A stretch of 64,000 nucleotides of DNA from Bacillus sp. FJAT-50079 (GTDB taxonomy: Bacteria > Bacillota > Bacilli > Bacillales > Bacillaceae_C). Shown in pieces: positions 55,053 through 64,000 of the stretch. The stretch spans positions 186,001-250,000 of the forward strand of contig NZ_JAGYPD010000004.1 of assembly GCF_018343515.1 (NCBI RefSeq), read 5' to 3'. The position numbers and the translations under genes were made by a program. The notes beneath the pieces were generated by a model. That model saw only the letters and a list, made by a program, of their open reading frames with translations, searched no databases and was not told the origin of the DNA. Numbering within the stretch: position 1 is the stretch's first letter; each line of letters opens with the position of its first letter.

Positions 55053-56168
55053 ATGACAGCAACACGCGGACTTGAAGGTATCGTAGCTACGACATCTTCG
55101 ATCAGTTCGATCATCGACGACACCCTTACATATGTTGGATATGATATTGATGATTTAACTGAAAATGCAAGTTTTGAAGAAGTAATTTATTTACTTTGGC
55201 ATTTAGAACTGCCGAATGAAGCTCAGCTTCAGGAACTTAAAAAGCAATTGGCGGAAAATATGGAGCTTCCACAAGAATTAATTGAAAGCTTTAAAACATA
55301 CCGACTTGACAAAGTACATCCAATGGCAGCGCTTCGTACAGCTGTTTCGGCGCTTGGACTATATGACGATGAAGCAGATGTAATGGATAAAGAAGCTAAT
55401 TACCGCAAGGCGATTCGTTTGCAGGCGAAAATGCCAGCAATCGTAGCGGCATTTTCGCGTGTGCGTAAAGGTCTTGAACCGATTGCCCCTCGCGAAGATA
55501 TGGGGTTTGCTGAGAACTTTCTATACATGTTGACGGGAAAACAACCTGATCAAATCGAAATCGAAGCGATGGACAAGGCATTGGTCTTACACGCTGATCA
55601 TGAACTAAATGCATCTACATTTACTGCGCGTGTTTGCGTAGCTACGCTTTCTGATGTTTACTCTGGAATTACAGCTGCGATTGGCGCTCTTAAAGGACCA
55701 CTTCATGGTGGAGCAAACGAGCAAGTTATGAAAATGCTTTCTGAAATCGGTACAGTCGATCATGCGGAAAAATACGTTCTTGACAAGTTAAATAATAAAG
55801 AGAAAATTATGGGCTTTGGTCACCGTGTGTATCGTAAAGGCGACCCACGCGCGAAGCATTTAAGAGAAATGTCTAAAAGACTGACAGAAATTACAGGCGA
55901 GCCTGAATGGTATGAAATTTCTGCGAAGGTAGAAGAAGTATTTACTTCACAGAAGCCATTGCCGCCAAACGTTGATTTCTATTCAGCGTCTGTTTATCAT
56001 AGCCTTGGCATTGACCATGATTTATTCACGCCGATATTTGCAGTGAGCCGGGTGTCAGGGTGGTTAGCACATATTTTAGAGCAGTATGAAAATAATCGTC
56101 TTATTCGTCCTCGCGCTGAGTATACAGGGCCAGGGATGCAAAAATATATCCCGATTTCAGAGCGCTGA
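55053..56168 (+). CDS. citZ: citrate synthase
   Basis: The 371-residue protein has the citrate synthase pattern with LKGPLHGGANEQVMKML, the signature MGFGHRVYRKGDPRAKHLRE, and VDFYSASVYHSLGI. It condenses oxaloacetate and acetyl-CoA. It is followed by icd and mdh, the same TCA unit as in B. subtilis. AAAGGAGAG precedes the ATG at nine bases. The long upstream gap carries a candidate cre site. Confidence 0.97.
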   Translation: MTATRGLEGIVATTSSISSIIDDTLTYVGYDIDDLTENASFEEVIYLLWHLELPNEAQLQELKKQLAENMELPQELIESFKTYRLDKVHPMAALRTAVSALGLYDDEADVMDKEANYRKAIRLQAKMPAIVAAFSRVRKGLEPIAPREDMGFAENFLYMLTGKQPDQIEIEAMDKALVLHADHELNASTFTARVCVATLSDVYSGITAAIGALKGPLHGGANEQVMKMLSEIGTVDHAEKYVLDKLNNKEKIMGFGHRVYRKGDPRAKHLREMSKRLTEITGEPEWYEISAKVEEVFTSQKPLPPNVDFYSASVYHSLGIDHDLFTPIFAVSRVSGWLAHILEQYENNRLIRPRAEYTGPGMQKYIPISER

Positions 56169-56243
56169 AATCGAATAGGATTAGAAATTTGTCAATATTT
56201 CTGATAACATATGAAGTTGAGAATACAGTTGGAGGGGAAAAAG

Positions 56244-57512
56244 ATGTCACAAGGTCAAAAAATTACTGTTGAAAATGGTGTATTAAACACTCCAAATAAT
56301 CCGATCATTCCTTTTATCGAAGGAGATGGCACAGGTCCTGATATTTGGGCGGCAGCACAACGAGTATTAGACGCAGCGGTTGAAAAAGCGTATGCAGGAG
56401 AAAAGAAAATCGAATGGAAAGAAGTATACGCGGGTGAAAAGGCGTTCAATAAATTTGGTGAATGGCTACCTGAAGAAACATTAGAAACGATTCGTGAGTA
56501 CTTTATCGCGATTAAAGGTCCACTTACAACTCCGATCGGTGGCGGATTCCGTTCATTGAACGTTGCACTTCGTCAAGAATTGGACTTGTTCGTATGCTTG
56601 CGTCCAGTACGTTATTTTGACGGTGTTCCTTCACCAATCAAACGTCCAGAAGACACAGATATGGTTATTTTCCGTGAAAATACAGAGGATATTTACGCAG
56701 GAATTGAATATCAAGAAGGTACGGCAGACGTTAAAAAGGTTATTGATTTCCTTCAAAATGAAATGGGCGTAAACAAAATCCGTTTCCCTGAAACTTCAGG
56801 AATTGGAATCAAGCCGGTTTCAGCTGAAGGGACAAAGCGTCTCGTTCGTGCGGCAATCAATTATGCGATTAAAGAAGGCCGTAAATCTGTAACTTTAGTT
56901 CACAAAGGGAACATCATGAAGTTTACAGAAGGCGCGTTCAAAAACTGGGGCTATGAGCTTGCTGAAGAAGAGTTTGGTGACAAAGTATTCACTTGGGGCC
57001 AATACGATAAAATTAAAGAAGAGCAAGGAACAGATGCTGCAAATAAAGCACAAGCTGACGCAGAAGCAGCTGGGAAAATTATCATTAAAGATGCAATTGC
57101 TGATATTTTCTTACAGCAAATCCTTACACGTCCAAAAGAGTTCGATGTTGTTGCAACAATGAACTTAAATGGTGACTACGTATCTGATGCACTTGCTGCA
57201 CAAGTAGGTGGAATCGGAATCGCTCCAGGGGCAAACATTAACTATGAAACAGGACACGCTATTTTCGAAGCAACACATGGAACAGCTCCAAAATATGCTG
57301 GTCTTGATAAAGTAAACCCATCTTCTGTTCTTCTTTCAGGAGTACTTATGCTTGAGCATTTAGGGTGGACAGAAGCAGCAGAATTAATTATTAAATCTGT
57401 TGAAAAAACAATTGAATCAAAAGTAGTTACTTACGACTTTGCACGCTTGATGGAAGGCGCAACTGAAGTGAAAACATCTGAATTTGCGAACGCATTAATC
57501 GAAAACATGTAA
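56244..57512 (+). CDS. icd: isocitrate dehydrogenase (NADP)
   Basis: The 422-residue protein has the decarboxylating dehydrogenase pattern, with [39 protein letters not shown] including the phosphorylation-site serine region, and [19 protein letters not shown] with metal-binding Asp residues. It oxidises isocitrate to 2-oxoglutarate. ATG 56244 has GTTGGAGGGG and gives the family length; an in-frame ATG at 56211 is upstream of that site. It lies 75 bases after citZ. Confidence 0.97.
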   Translation: MSQGQKITVENGVLNTPNNPIIPFIEGDGTGPDIWAAAQRVLDAAVEKAYAGEKKIEWKEVYAGEKAFNKFGEWLPEETLETIREYFIAIKGPLTTPIGGGFRSLNVALRQELDLFVCLRPVRYFDGVPSPIKRPEDTDMVIFRENTEDIYAGIEYQEGTADVKKVIDFLQNEMGVNKIRFPETSGIGIKPVSAEGTKRLVRAAINYAIKEGRKSVTLVHKGNIMKFTEGAFKNWGYELAEEEFGDKVFTWGQYDKIKEEQGTDAANKAQADAEAAGKIIIKDAIADIFLQQILTRPKEFDVVATMNLNGDYVSDALAAQVGGIGIAPGANINYETGHAIFEATHGTAPKYAGLDKVNPSSVLLSGVLMLEHLGWTEAAELIIKSVEKTIESKVVTYDFARLMEGATEVKTSEFANALIENM

Positions 57513-57543
57513 GTAGTATGAAATTGGCATTTATGCCAAGAAG

Positions 57544-57588
57544 CGAGCGCATTCGTCTTTGTAACGGCTGCGCTCGTTCCATACATAT
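57544..57588 (+). terminator. icd terminator-like hairpin
   Basis: CGAGCGCA (57544-57551) pairs perfectly with TGCGCTCG (57569-57576), and a loose T-rich stretch follows. Confidence 0.65.
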
Positions 57589-57840
57589 TTTTAACTCGAA
57601 TGGGCGGAAGTCCCTCACTTCTATAAGGGTGGGGTCGTATTACTTTTCAAATTAGGGGGAGTTCAAACTTCCTGTCTCTGACGCTTCACTTTCGGTACAA
57701 GAAGATTTGCTGACTCAAGTTAAACCTCGGGCGGATGTTGTAGATTTTTAGAGAAGTTTAGGAAGGCAACCTAAGTTTGCCGCATCCTGCGGGCACGGGC
57801 TCGAAAACCTGAACGCTATTACGCCGAGGCACAATTGACT
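57589..57840 (+). repeat. dispersed intergenic repeat, family R1, copy D
   Basis: The longest copy lies between icd and mdh. It shares ttaactcgaatgggcgg with copy C, and aacttcctgtctctgacgct, cactttcggtacaa, gatttgctgactcaag, gggcggatgttgtag and ttttagagaagtttagg with the others. It separates mdh from citZ-icd, so mdh may have its own transcription. No gene is encoded in 57513-57862. Confidence 0.8.
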
Positions 57841-57862
57841 TTTAAGAAGGAAGGGATTTCTT

Positions 57863-58801
57863 ATGACGATGAAACGGAAAAAAATTTCAGTTATTGGCGG
57901 CGGCTTTACAGGAGCAACAACTGCATTTTTGCTTGCACAAAAAGAACTTGGTGATGTCGTACTTGTTGATATTCCGCAAATGGAAAATCCGACAAAAGGA
58001 AAAGCACTTGATATGCTTGAAGCGGGTCCAGTTCAAGGGTTTGATGCAAACATCATCGGTACTTCCGATTATGAAGATACGAAAGATTCTGATGTTGTCG
58101 TCATTACAGCAGGAATTGCTCGTAAGCCTGGAATGAGTCGCGATGATTTAGTTCAAACGAATCAAAAGGTAATGAAAAGTGTAACAAAAGAAATTGCGAA
58201 GCATTCGCCTAACTGCTATATCATCGTCCTTACAAATCCAGTTGATGCGATGACATATACGGTTTTCCAAGAATCCGGCTTTCCGAAAAACCGAGTGATC
58301 GGACAATCAGGAGTACTTGACACGGCACGCTTCCGTACATTCGTTGCTCAAGAGTTGAATCTTTCGGTTAAGGACGTAACCGGTTTTGTTCTCGGTGGCC
58401 ATGGAGATGAGATGGTTCCACTCGTACGTTATTCATATGCTGGTGGAATCCCGTTGGAAACGCTTATTCCAAAAGACCGTCTTGATGCGATCGTTGAGCG
58501 TACACGTAAAGGCGGCGGTGAGATTGTTAATTTACTAGGAAACGGAAGTGCTTATTACGCTCCGGCAGCATCTCTTGTTGAAATGGTTGAGGCAATCGTT
58601 AAAGATCAACGTCGTGTCCTTCCTGCAATTGCTTATCTTGAGGGGGAATATGGTTTCGACGGCATTTATCTTGGCGTTCCAACAATCCTTGGAAAAGATG
58701 GAATCGAAAAAATTATCGAGCTTGAGCTAACAGAGGAAGAAAAAGGGGCATTGCAAAAATCAGCTAATGCTGTTCAAGAAGTGATGAAAGTTTTAGCTTA
58801 A
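57863..58801 (+). CDS. mdh: malate dehydrogenase
   Basis: The 312-residue protein is of the LDH-like malate dehydrogenase group. It has [20 protein letters not shown] with the NAD-binding loop, the active-site arginine pair region [38 protein letters not shown], and the catalytic His in [16 protein letters not shown]. It oxidises malate to oxaloacetate. AAGGAAGGG precedes the ATG. It follows icd as in B. subtilis but is set apart by 350 bases with a repeat. Confidence 0.97.
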   Translation: MTMKRKKISVIGGGFTGATTAFLLAQKELGDVVLVDIPQMENPTKGKALDMLEAGPVQGFDANIIGTSDYEDTKDSDVVVITAGIARKPGMSRDDLVQTNQKVMKSVTKEIAKHSPNCYIIVLTNPVDAMTYTVFQESGFPKNRVIGQSGVLDTARFRTFVAQELNLSVKDVTGFVLGGHGDEMVPLVRYSYAGGIPLETLIPKDRLDAIVERTRKGGGEIVNLLGNGSAYYAPAASLVEMVEAIVKDQRRVLPAIAYLEGEYGFDGIYLGVPTILGKDGIEKIIELELTEEEKGALQKSANAVQEVMKVLA

Positions 58802-58808
58802 TCATCAG

Positions 58809-58847
58809 AAGGTGTTCCTGAAAAAAATCAGTGAACACCTTTTTTTC
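58809..58847 (+). terminator. mdh terminator
   Basis: AAGGTGTTC (58809-58817) pairs with GAACACCTT (58833-58841), with inner CTG/CAG, followed by seven T residues. Confidence 0.9.
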
Positions 58848-58927
58848 TTGTTAAAAAGGAGTAAGAACATGGTATGATAATAGAAAGTTTATTTTGAAAA
58901 CTTTTAATTATCATGGGGGTGCATGTT

Positions 58928-59374
58928 TTGCTATTGGGAAAAAAACGCAAGCTCGGCAAAAAGCTCGAACAAATATCAGTTGGTGAAAAATTATCATTAA
59001 CTGAAAAAATGGAAGACAAAGATTTGCTGTTATTTCTTGGCTTAACAAATGATGCAAATCCACTGTATATCCAACATGACTATGCTTCACAAACAACGTA
59101 CAAAAAGCCGATTGTACCCACGATCATGCTCACAGGAATAATTACTGCCGCCATATCAAAATATTTACCTGGCCCCGGCTCGCATATTTTAAAACAAGAA
59201 ATTGATTTTCTCCAACCAGTTCACCATTATGCGATTGTTCAATTTTTATTTGAAGTTGTCGATGTCAATCATGCAGATAAAACCGTAACAATTTATGTGG
59301 AAGCAATGAATGAAACAGAGGAAGCGGTCATTAAAGGCAAGTTACTTGTAAGCCCGCCGCTTCATTTCGATTAA
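58928..59374 (+). CDS. MaoC-like hotdog dehydratase family protein
   Basis: The 148-residue protein has a single hotdog fold. The hydratase-2 region reads GLTNDANPLYIQHDYASQT, where active enoyl hydratases have a pattern like GDxNPxHxD. The Asp and Asn are kept, but the catalytic His is Tyr, so activity may be lost or changed. KKPIVPTIMLTGIITAAISK and GPGSHILKQEIDFLQPVHH are typical of the following strands. This gene type follows mdh in several Bacillus genomes. TTG 58928 fits the GGGGGTG site; ATG 58913 just overlaps it. A strong terminator follows. Confidence 0.8.
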   Translation: MLLGKKRKLGKKLEQISVGEKLSLTEKMEDKDLLLFLGLTNDANPLYIQHDYASQTTYKKPIVPTIMLTGIITAAISKYLPGPGSHILKQEIDFLQPVHHYAIVQFLFEVVDVNHADKTVTIYVEAMNETEEAVIKGKLLVSPPLHFD

Positions 59375-59375
59375 T

Positions 59376-59406
59376 AAGGAGAGATTCATTTGAATCTCTC
59401 CTTTCA
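59376..59406 (+). terminator. terminator after the MaoC-like gene
   Basis: AAGGAGAGATTCA (59376-59388) pairs perfectly with TGAATCTCTCCTT (59391-59403), then TTC. Confidence 0.85.
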
Positions 59407-59472
59407 TAATGAAACCTTATCCCTACTTGTTCGTATAGAAGTATAAGAGAAATATAGAAAGGAAAGTGGATA

Positions 59473-60420
59473 ATGAGCTTAAAAAGGGTTTATACGGTCA
59501 CAGCACTTGTCGTTGCTGCTCTAGTACTTGTACTTATTTTATTGACGTCATGGTATACCGTGGATGAGTCTGACCAAGCAGTTATTTTAACATTTGGAAA
59601 AGCAGAGGAAACGGTAACGGATCCAGGCTTACATTTTAAACTGCCTTGGCCGATTCAAAATGTAGAAAAGCTTGCAAGAGAAACGTTAAAGTTGGAGTTT
59701 GGTTTTAAGGATGGCGAAGGAAATACGAGTGAAACAAAAATGATCACTGGGGATGAAAACATTGTACTTGCAGACCTTGTTGTGCAATGGAGAATTACTG
59801 ATCCGAAAAAGTATTTATTCCATTCTGAGGAGCCAGAAGTGATTCTGTATAATGCGACATCGGCTTCACTAAGAAGCATCATTGGTAACTCGAAGATTGA
59901 CGATGCATTAACATCAGGAAAAGCGGAGATCGAAGCAGATGTACGTGAGTTATTAGCGTCGCTCATTGATAAGTATGATATTGGGATTTCAATTCTTTCG
60001 GTAAATCTGAAAGATGTTGAGCTCCCTAACGATGATGTGCGCAAAGCATTTACAGCTGTAACAGACGCAAGAGAAATGATGAACACAAAAATTAATGAAG
60101 CAGAAAAATATGAGAATAAAAGAATGAATGAGGCTGAAGGGGAAAAGAAAGCGATCATTTCTAAAGCTGAAGGGGAAAGAGCGGCAAGGCTTGAGGCGGC
60201 GCGAGGAGATGTAGCTGTTTTTAATAAATTGTATGAACAATACAAAACAAATCCTGAAATTACGCGTGAGCGTTTAACACTTGAAACATTGGAACAAGTT
60301 CTACCAAATGCAGAAATTTATATTATGAATGATGATGGCAATACGCTGAAATACTTCCCTATTCGTCCATTGGAACGTGAACAAGCCGTTCAAAAAGAAG
60401 AAGAGGGAGGGAATCAATAA
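59473..60420 (+). CDS. hflK: SPFH-domain membrane protein HflK
   Basis: The 315-residue protein has one N-terminal membrane helix (residues about 8-28), then an SPFH (band 7) domain beginning VDESDQAVILTFGKAEETVT, and a long helical region rich in Glu, Lys and Ala with KAEGERAARLEAARGDV. It ends in a charged tail. The family forms ring or cage complexes around FtsH and changes its proteolysis of membrane proteins. Its stop codon overlaps the hflC start (TAATG). In B. subtilis this position holds phoP-phoR, so its presence here is unusual. Confidence 0.92.
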   Translation: MSLKRVYTVTALVVAALVLVLILLTSWYTVDESDQAVILTFGKAEETVTDPGLHFKLPWPIQNVEKLARETLKLEFGFKDGEGNTSETKMITGDENIVLADLVVQWRITDPKKYLFHSEEPEVILYNATSASLRSIIGNSKIDDALTSGKAEIEADVRELLASLIDKYDIGISILSVNLKDVELPNDDVRKAFTAVTDAREMMNTKINEAEKYENKRMNEAEGEKKAIISKAEGERAARLEAARGDVAVFNKLYEQYKTNPEITRERLTLETLEQVLPNAEIYIMNDDGNTLKYFPIRPLEREQAVQKEEEGGNQ

Positions 60421-61355
60421 TGGATAAGAATATTATTGATTTAGAAGCGCGTAGAGGCATGGAAAAGGAATGGAAGAAATATACGAAGTTTGGTCTGTTT
60501 TTCGTTATTTTACTCGTTTTATTCATCCTTTTCATGGCCAGTGTTTTCGTTGTAAAAGAGGGAGAACATAAAGTTATACGTCAATTTGGTGAAGTTGTAC
60601 GCATTAAAAGTACACCGGGAATTTCTTTTAAAGTACCGTTTATTCAAACGGTAGCGACATTGCCAAAATATCAAATGACATACGATGTATCACATACAGA
60701 AGAAATCAATACGAAAGATAAAAAACGAATGATCATTGATAATTATGCCGTATGGAAAATTGATGATCCACGCAAAATGATTGCAAATGCGAGAACTGTT
60801 GTTAACGCGGAGTCGAGGATGCAAGAGTTTATCCATTCCGTCGTTCGCGCCGAGCTAGGTCAATTAAACTATGACGAAATCATTAATGATGAGAAATCAT
60901 CACGCGGAAGTCTAAATGATCGTGTAACAGAGAAAGTGAATGAATTGCTTGCAAGAGATAATTATGGGATCGTTGTTACAGATGTTAGAACGAAGCGAAC
61001 CGATTTGCCACAGGAGAACGAAAACTCTGTATATACGCGAATGGTTTCCGAGCGTGAATCAAAAGCGCAAGAGTATTTGTCAATGGGGGACGCGAAGAAA
61101 AACGAAATCACAGCTGAAACGGATCGAAAAGTACGTGAAATGCTTGCGAAAGCTCAAGCGGATGCAGATGTCATTCGATCTGAAGGTGAAGGGGAAGCAG
61201 CGCAAATATATAATGAATCTTTTTCGAAAGACCGGGAATTTTACAATTTATTCCGAACGCTTGAGACATATAAGAAAACGATCGGTGAGGATACAGTTAT
61301 CGTCATCCCATCCGATTCACCTTATGCTCGTCTATTGATGGGATACACGCAATAA
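60420..61355 (+). CDS. hflC: SPFH-domain membrane protein HflC
   Basis: The 311-residue protein has one membrane helix (residues about 21-44), the SPFH domain with VKEGEHKVIRQFGEVVRIKS, and the HflC-type segment ERESKAQEYLSMGDAKKNEI-like helix followed by AEGE-type repeats. The end TYKKTIGEDTVIVIPSDSPY is typical of HflC. It works with HflK, and the two are translationally coupled. No ftsH is nearby. A terminator follows 40 bases after the stop codon. Confidence 0.93.
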   Translation: MDKNIIDLEARRGMEKEWKKYTKFGLFFVILLVLFILFMASVFVVKEGEHKVIRQFGEVVRIKSTPGISFKVPFIQTVATLPKYQMTYDVSHTEEINTKDKKRMIIDNYAVWKIDDPRKMIANARTVVNAESRMQEFIHSVVRAELGQLNYDEIINDEKSSRGSLNDRVTEKVNELLARDNYGIVVTDVRTKRTDLPQENENSVYTRMVSERESKAQEYLSMGDAKKNEITAETDRKVREMLAKAQADADVIRSEGEGEAAQIYNESFSKDREFYNLFRTLETYKKTIGEDTVIVIPSDSPYARLLMGYTQ

Positions 61356-61395
61356 AGATGTACCGCATGTGATTACTTTATTAAAAAAATTTATA

Positions 61396-61436
61396 AAAAA
61401 GGATACTCTTGATACATCAAGGGTGTCTTTTTTTTC
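61396..61436 (+). terminator. hflKC terminator
   Basis: AAAAAGGATACTCTTGA and TCAAGGGTGTCTTTTT form a long stem with a four-base loop, followed by T residues. Confidence 0.88.
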
Positions 61437-61547
61437 TAAAGATAATTTTGGTACGCCACAGGAAAAAGCGTTAAGGTCAATGAACAGGTGTTACAATTCA
61501 TTAAATATAAAAACAATACAAACAATGTCTAATGGGTGAGCTCTTAT

Positions 61548-62067
61548 AGCCCATATCTCGTTTGAAACTGCAAACACTGTCGATAAGAAGTTCTCTAATC
61601 TCCCATAACACGTTTAAACCTGCAAACACTGTCCATAAGAAGTTCTCTAATCTCCCATAACATGTTTAAACCTGCAAACACTGTCCATAAGAAGTTCTCT
61701 AATCTCCCATAACACGTTTAAACCTGCGAACACTGTCGATAAGGAGTTCTCTAATCTCCCGTAACATGTTTAAACCTGCAAACACTGTCGATAAGGAGTT
61801 CTCTAATCTCCCGTAACATGTTTAAACCTGCAAACACTGTCGATAAGAAGTTCCCTAATCTCCCATAACATGTTTAAACCTGCAAACACTGTCGATAAGA
61901 AGTTCTCTAATCTCCCGTAACACGTTTAAACCTGCAAACACTGTCGATAAGAAGTTCTTTAATCTCCCGTAACATGTTTTAACCTGCAAACACTGTCCAT
62001 AAGAAGTTCTCTAATCTCCCATAACATGTTTAAAACGACGGACTTTGTCTATAAGGCATCCTCATGA
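61548..62067. repeat. 52-bp tandem repeat array upstream of polA
   Basis: The unit starts CTCCCATAACATGTTTAAAC, then cctgcaaacactgtcgataa and gaagttctctaat. Successive copies start at 61600, 61652, 61704, 61756, 61808, 61860, 61912 and 61964, exactly 52 bases apart. A degenerate first copy begins near 61548 and a broken last one at 62016. Copies differ by a few changes (cacg/catg, ccat/cgat, aag/agg). There are no variable spacers, so it is not a CRISPR array. Because 52 is not a multiple of three, it is not coding. The gap 61437-61547 shows nothing else. Confidence 0.95.
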
Positions 62068-62169
62068 TACCAATTTTAGCTGCTCCGCTGGATACACAAG
62101 TATGTCCGCATTTAAAGGGCATTTTATTAACGTTTCTTAAGTTGAAATTATTAGGGTACTAGCATTATT

Positions 62170-62198
62170 TTCACTTTCATCACTCTACATGCTAAAAT
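62170..62198 (+). promoter_or_regulatory. candidate polA promoter
   Basis: TTCACT (62170-62175) and TAAAAT (62193-62198) are 17 bases apart, with TGC directly before the -10 giving an extended -10 form. It is 40 bases before the start codon. Confidence 0.5.
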
Positions 62199-62238
62199 AG
62201 ATAGAACAAATGCACTCCAAAATGGGGGTTAAGGATTA

Positions 62239-64000
62239 ATGAATAAGAAATTAATGTTAATTGATGGAAACAGTATTGCATACCGTGCTTTTTTTGCTTT
62301 GCCACTTTTAAATAATGATAAGGGCATACATACGAATGCGGTTTACGGATTTACAACGATGCTGATGAAAGTGCTTGAGGATGAGAAGCCAACACATATT
62401 CTTGTTGCCTTTGACGCTGGTAAAACGACGTTTCGCCATAAGACATTTACAGAGTATAAAGGTGGTAGACAAAAGACGCCACCAGAGCTGTCTGAGCAGT
62501 TTCCATTTCTGCGTGAGCTTCTAGATGCTTATGGCATTAAACGTTATGAGCTGGATAATTATGAAGCGGATGATATTATTGGAACTTTGGCAGTTAAAGC
62601 AGCTGAGGGTGGATACGACGTTAAAGTCATTTCAGGAGATAAAGATTTAACACAGCTAACGACAGATCGCATTACTGTCGGTATTACGAGACGGGGAATT
62701 ACCGATATTGAGGAATACACTCCGGAACATATTCAAGAAAAATACGGGCTGATACCTGAGCAGATCATTGATATGAAGGGATTAATGGGCGATCAATCCG
62801 ATAATATTCCTGGCGTGCCTGGGGTGGGGGAAAAAACGGCGATCAAATTGCTTAAGGAATATCCAACATTAGAGGAATTACTTGATAATATTGATAATGT
62901 AAGCGGGAAAAAGTTGAAAGAACGACTTACAGAATTTAGCGATCAAGCAAAGATGAGTAAGGAGTTAGCAACAATTACGACGGAAGCACCTGTCACGATC
63001 TCGGTGGACGAGCTACAATTTGAAGGCTATGATCCAGCGAAGCTAACAGCTATTTTTAAAGAACTTGGCTTTAATTCCTTGCTTGAAAAAGTGGATGGCG
63101 GGGAAGAAGAGGAGATAAAAGAAGAAATCAAGGACATTTCTTTTACAACGATTGAGACGATTACAGAAGAGATGTTTGCAGCAGAAAATGCTTTTTACGT
63201 AGAAGTACTTGAAGACAGCTATCATACCGAGCCGATTGCTGGATTTGCATTAGTAAACGAACATGGAAATTTTTACATTCCAACAGATGTTGCTCTTCAG
63301 TCTGAACGGTTCAAAAGCTGGGCAGAGGATGAAACGAAAAAGAAACAAGTATATGATGCGAAGCGTTCAATCGTTACATTGCATCGACATGGGATTGAAT
63401 TAAAGGGGATCGAATTCGATCTGCTGCTTGCCTCTTATTTACTTAATCCGTCTGAGTCGAACGAAGATTTTTCCGGAGTAGCGAAGCGTCATCACTATAC
63501 GGATGTTTCTTCGGATGAGGCTATTTACGGAAAAGGCGCAAAAAAGAAAGTGGCGGAAGGTGATGTCCTAGCGGAGCATCTTGTTAGGAAGGCGAGCGCA
63601 ATTGCGGCTTTATATGAGCCAATCATGGCGGAATTGGAAAAAAATGAGCAATCTGATTTATTTTATGAGCTGGAGCTGCCACTATCGTTTATTTTAGCAA
63701 AAATGGAATATACAGGCATTACCGTTGATACGGACTATTTAGAAAAAATGAAGGAAGAACTTGCTGAACGGCTGAAAGAAATCGAGTCAAAAATTTATGA
63801 ACATGCCGGAGAAAAGTTTAATATTAACTCTCCAAAACAACTTGGTGTCATATTATTTGAAACGCTTGGCTTGCCGGTCATTAAAAAGACGAAAACTGGC
63901 TATTCGACAGCGGCAGATGTCTTGGAGAAATTAGCTCCAAAACATGAGATCGTCGAAGAAATCCTTCACTATCGCCAGCTTGGAAAATTGCAATCAACAT
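62239..64000 (+). CDS. polA: DNA polymerase I, 5' part (cut by window end)
   Basis: The frame is open to the window end, giving 587 of about 880 residues. Residues 1-290 form the 5'-3' exonuclease, with LIDGNSIAYRAFFALPLL, VAFDAGKTTFRHKTF, NYEADDIIGTLA, the acidic VISGDKDLTQL and MGDQSDNIPGVPGVGEKTA. From about 310 comes the 3'-5' exonuclease-like domain, where the catalytic DxE pattern is replaced (AFYVEVLEDSY), as in the inactive domain of other Bacillus PolA. The start of the polymerase domain is at the very end (FNINSPKQLGVILFE). It fills gaps and removes RNA primers. AAGG is near the ATG. Confidence 0.96.
   Translation, partial: MNKKLMLIDGNSIAYRAFFALPLLNNDKGIHTNAVYGFTTMLMKVLEDEKPTHILVAFDAGKTTFRHKTFTEYKGGRQKTPPELSEQFPFLRELLDAYGIKRYELDNYEADDIIGTLAVKAAEGGYDVKVISGDKDLTQLTTDRITVGITRRGITDIEEYTPEHIQEKYGLIPEQIIDMKGLMGDQSDNIPGVPGVGEKTAIKLLKEYPTLEELLDNIDNVSGKKLKERLTEFSDQAKMSKELATITTEAPVTISVDELQFEGYDPAKLTAIFKELGFNSLLEKVDGGEEEEIKEEIKDISFTTIETITEEMFAAENAFYVEVLEDSYHTEPIAGFALVNEHGNFYIPTDVALQSERFKSWAEDETKKKQVYDAKRSIVTLHRHGIELKGIEFDLLLASYLLNPSESNEDFSGVAKRHHYTDVSSDEAIYGKGAKKKVAEGDVLAEHLVRKASAIAALYEPIMAELEKNEQSDLFYELELPLSFILAKMEYTGITVDTDYLEKMKEELAERLKEIESKIYEHAGEKFNINSPKQLGVILFETLGLPVIKKTKTGYSTAADVLEKLAPKHEIVEEILHYRQLGKLQST

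Noticed and set aside
61548-62067. CRISPR-like periodic repeats
   Set aside because: The 52-bp units are contiguous with no unique spacers between them, and no cas genes are in the window.

Overview
The window is a chromosomal segment of an endospore-forming Firmicute of the Bacillaceae. The evidence is a long stretch in B. subtilis-like gene order (rpsD, dgcP, ytsP, refZ, ezrA, thiI, sasp, ytcI, nadK, sppA, ytfIJ, tpx, ytxK, ackA, moaB, argGH, ald, ytkL, ytoI, ytpI, nrnA, ytrIH, dnaE, ytsJ, accDA, pfkA, pyk, fxsA, ytvI, ytwI, citZ, icd, mdh, polA). AGGAGG-type ribosome binding sites, frequent GTG/TTG starts and several sporulation genes agree. I cannot name the species. Most genes are housekeeping. 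No tRNA, rRNA, prophage, transposase or CRISPR array was seen.

Layout. 1-2757 is variable: the tail of a RibD-like reductase gene, a decayed copy of the rpsD 3' end with its terminator, a YozQ-like small gene and the spore-coat laccase cotA. 2758-20867 is core: ribosomal protein S4 with its leader, cyclic-di-GMP synthesis, division control (refZ, ezrA), sulfur transfer (cysteine desulfurase and ThiI), a spore DNA-binding protein, NAD kinase, SppA with its inhibitor, thiol peroxidase, and acetate kinase at the end.

20877-28801 is the main accessory block. It lies directly after ackA and encodes a YheO/DauR-type regulator, a tryptophanase-family lyase, a ribulose-phosphate-epimerase-like protein, an iron-type alcohol dehydrogenase, a transaldolase-like protein, an M20 dipeptidase-like protein and a PTS EIIBC permease. 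Together they look like an inducible pathway that imports and phosphorylates a sugar-type compound and dismantles it with carbon-carbon, peptide and beta-elimination chemistry. I know of no described pathway with this gene set, so it is the best candidate for an undescribed system.

28975-58801 returns to core genes: molybdopterin and arginine synthesis, alanine dehydrogenase, NrnA, the sporulation proteins YtrI and YtrH, DNA polymerase DnaE, malic enzyme, acetyl-CoA carboxyltransferase, glycolysis (pfkA-pyk) and the TCA genes citZ-icd-mdh. 58928-64000 holds a MaoC-like gene, hflK-hflC where B. subtilis has phoPR, a long 52-bp tandem repeat array, and the 5' part of polA, cut by the window edge.

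The intergenic spaces are rich in repeats: a dispersed family with four copies (near 5.1, 45.4, 49.2 and 57.6 kb), a 199-bp multi-stem palindrome after accA, a 20-bp array after ald and the 52-bp array before polA. Start codons were chosen by ribosome binding site and by remembered B. subtilis homologues. No alignment or database search was run.
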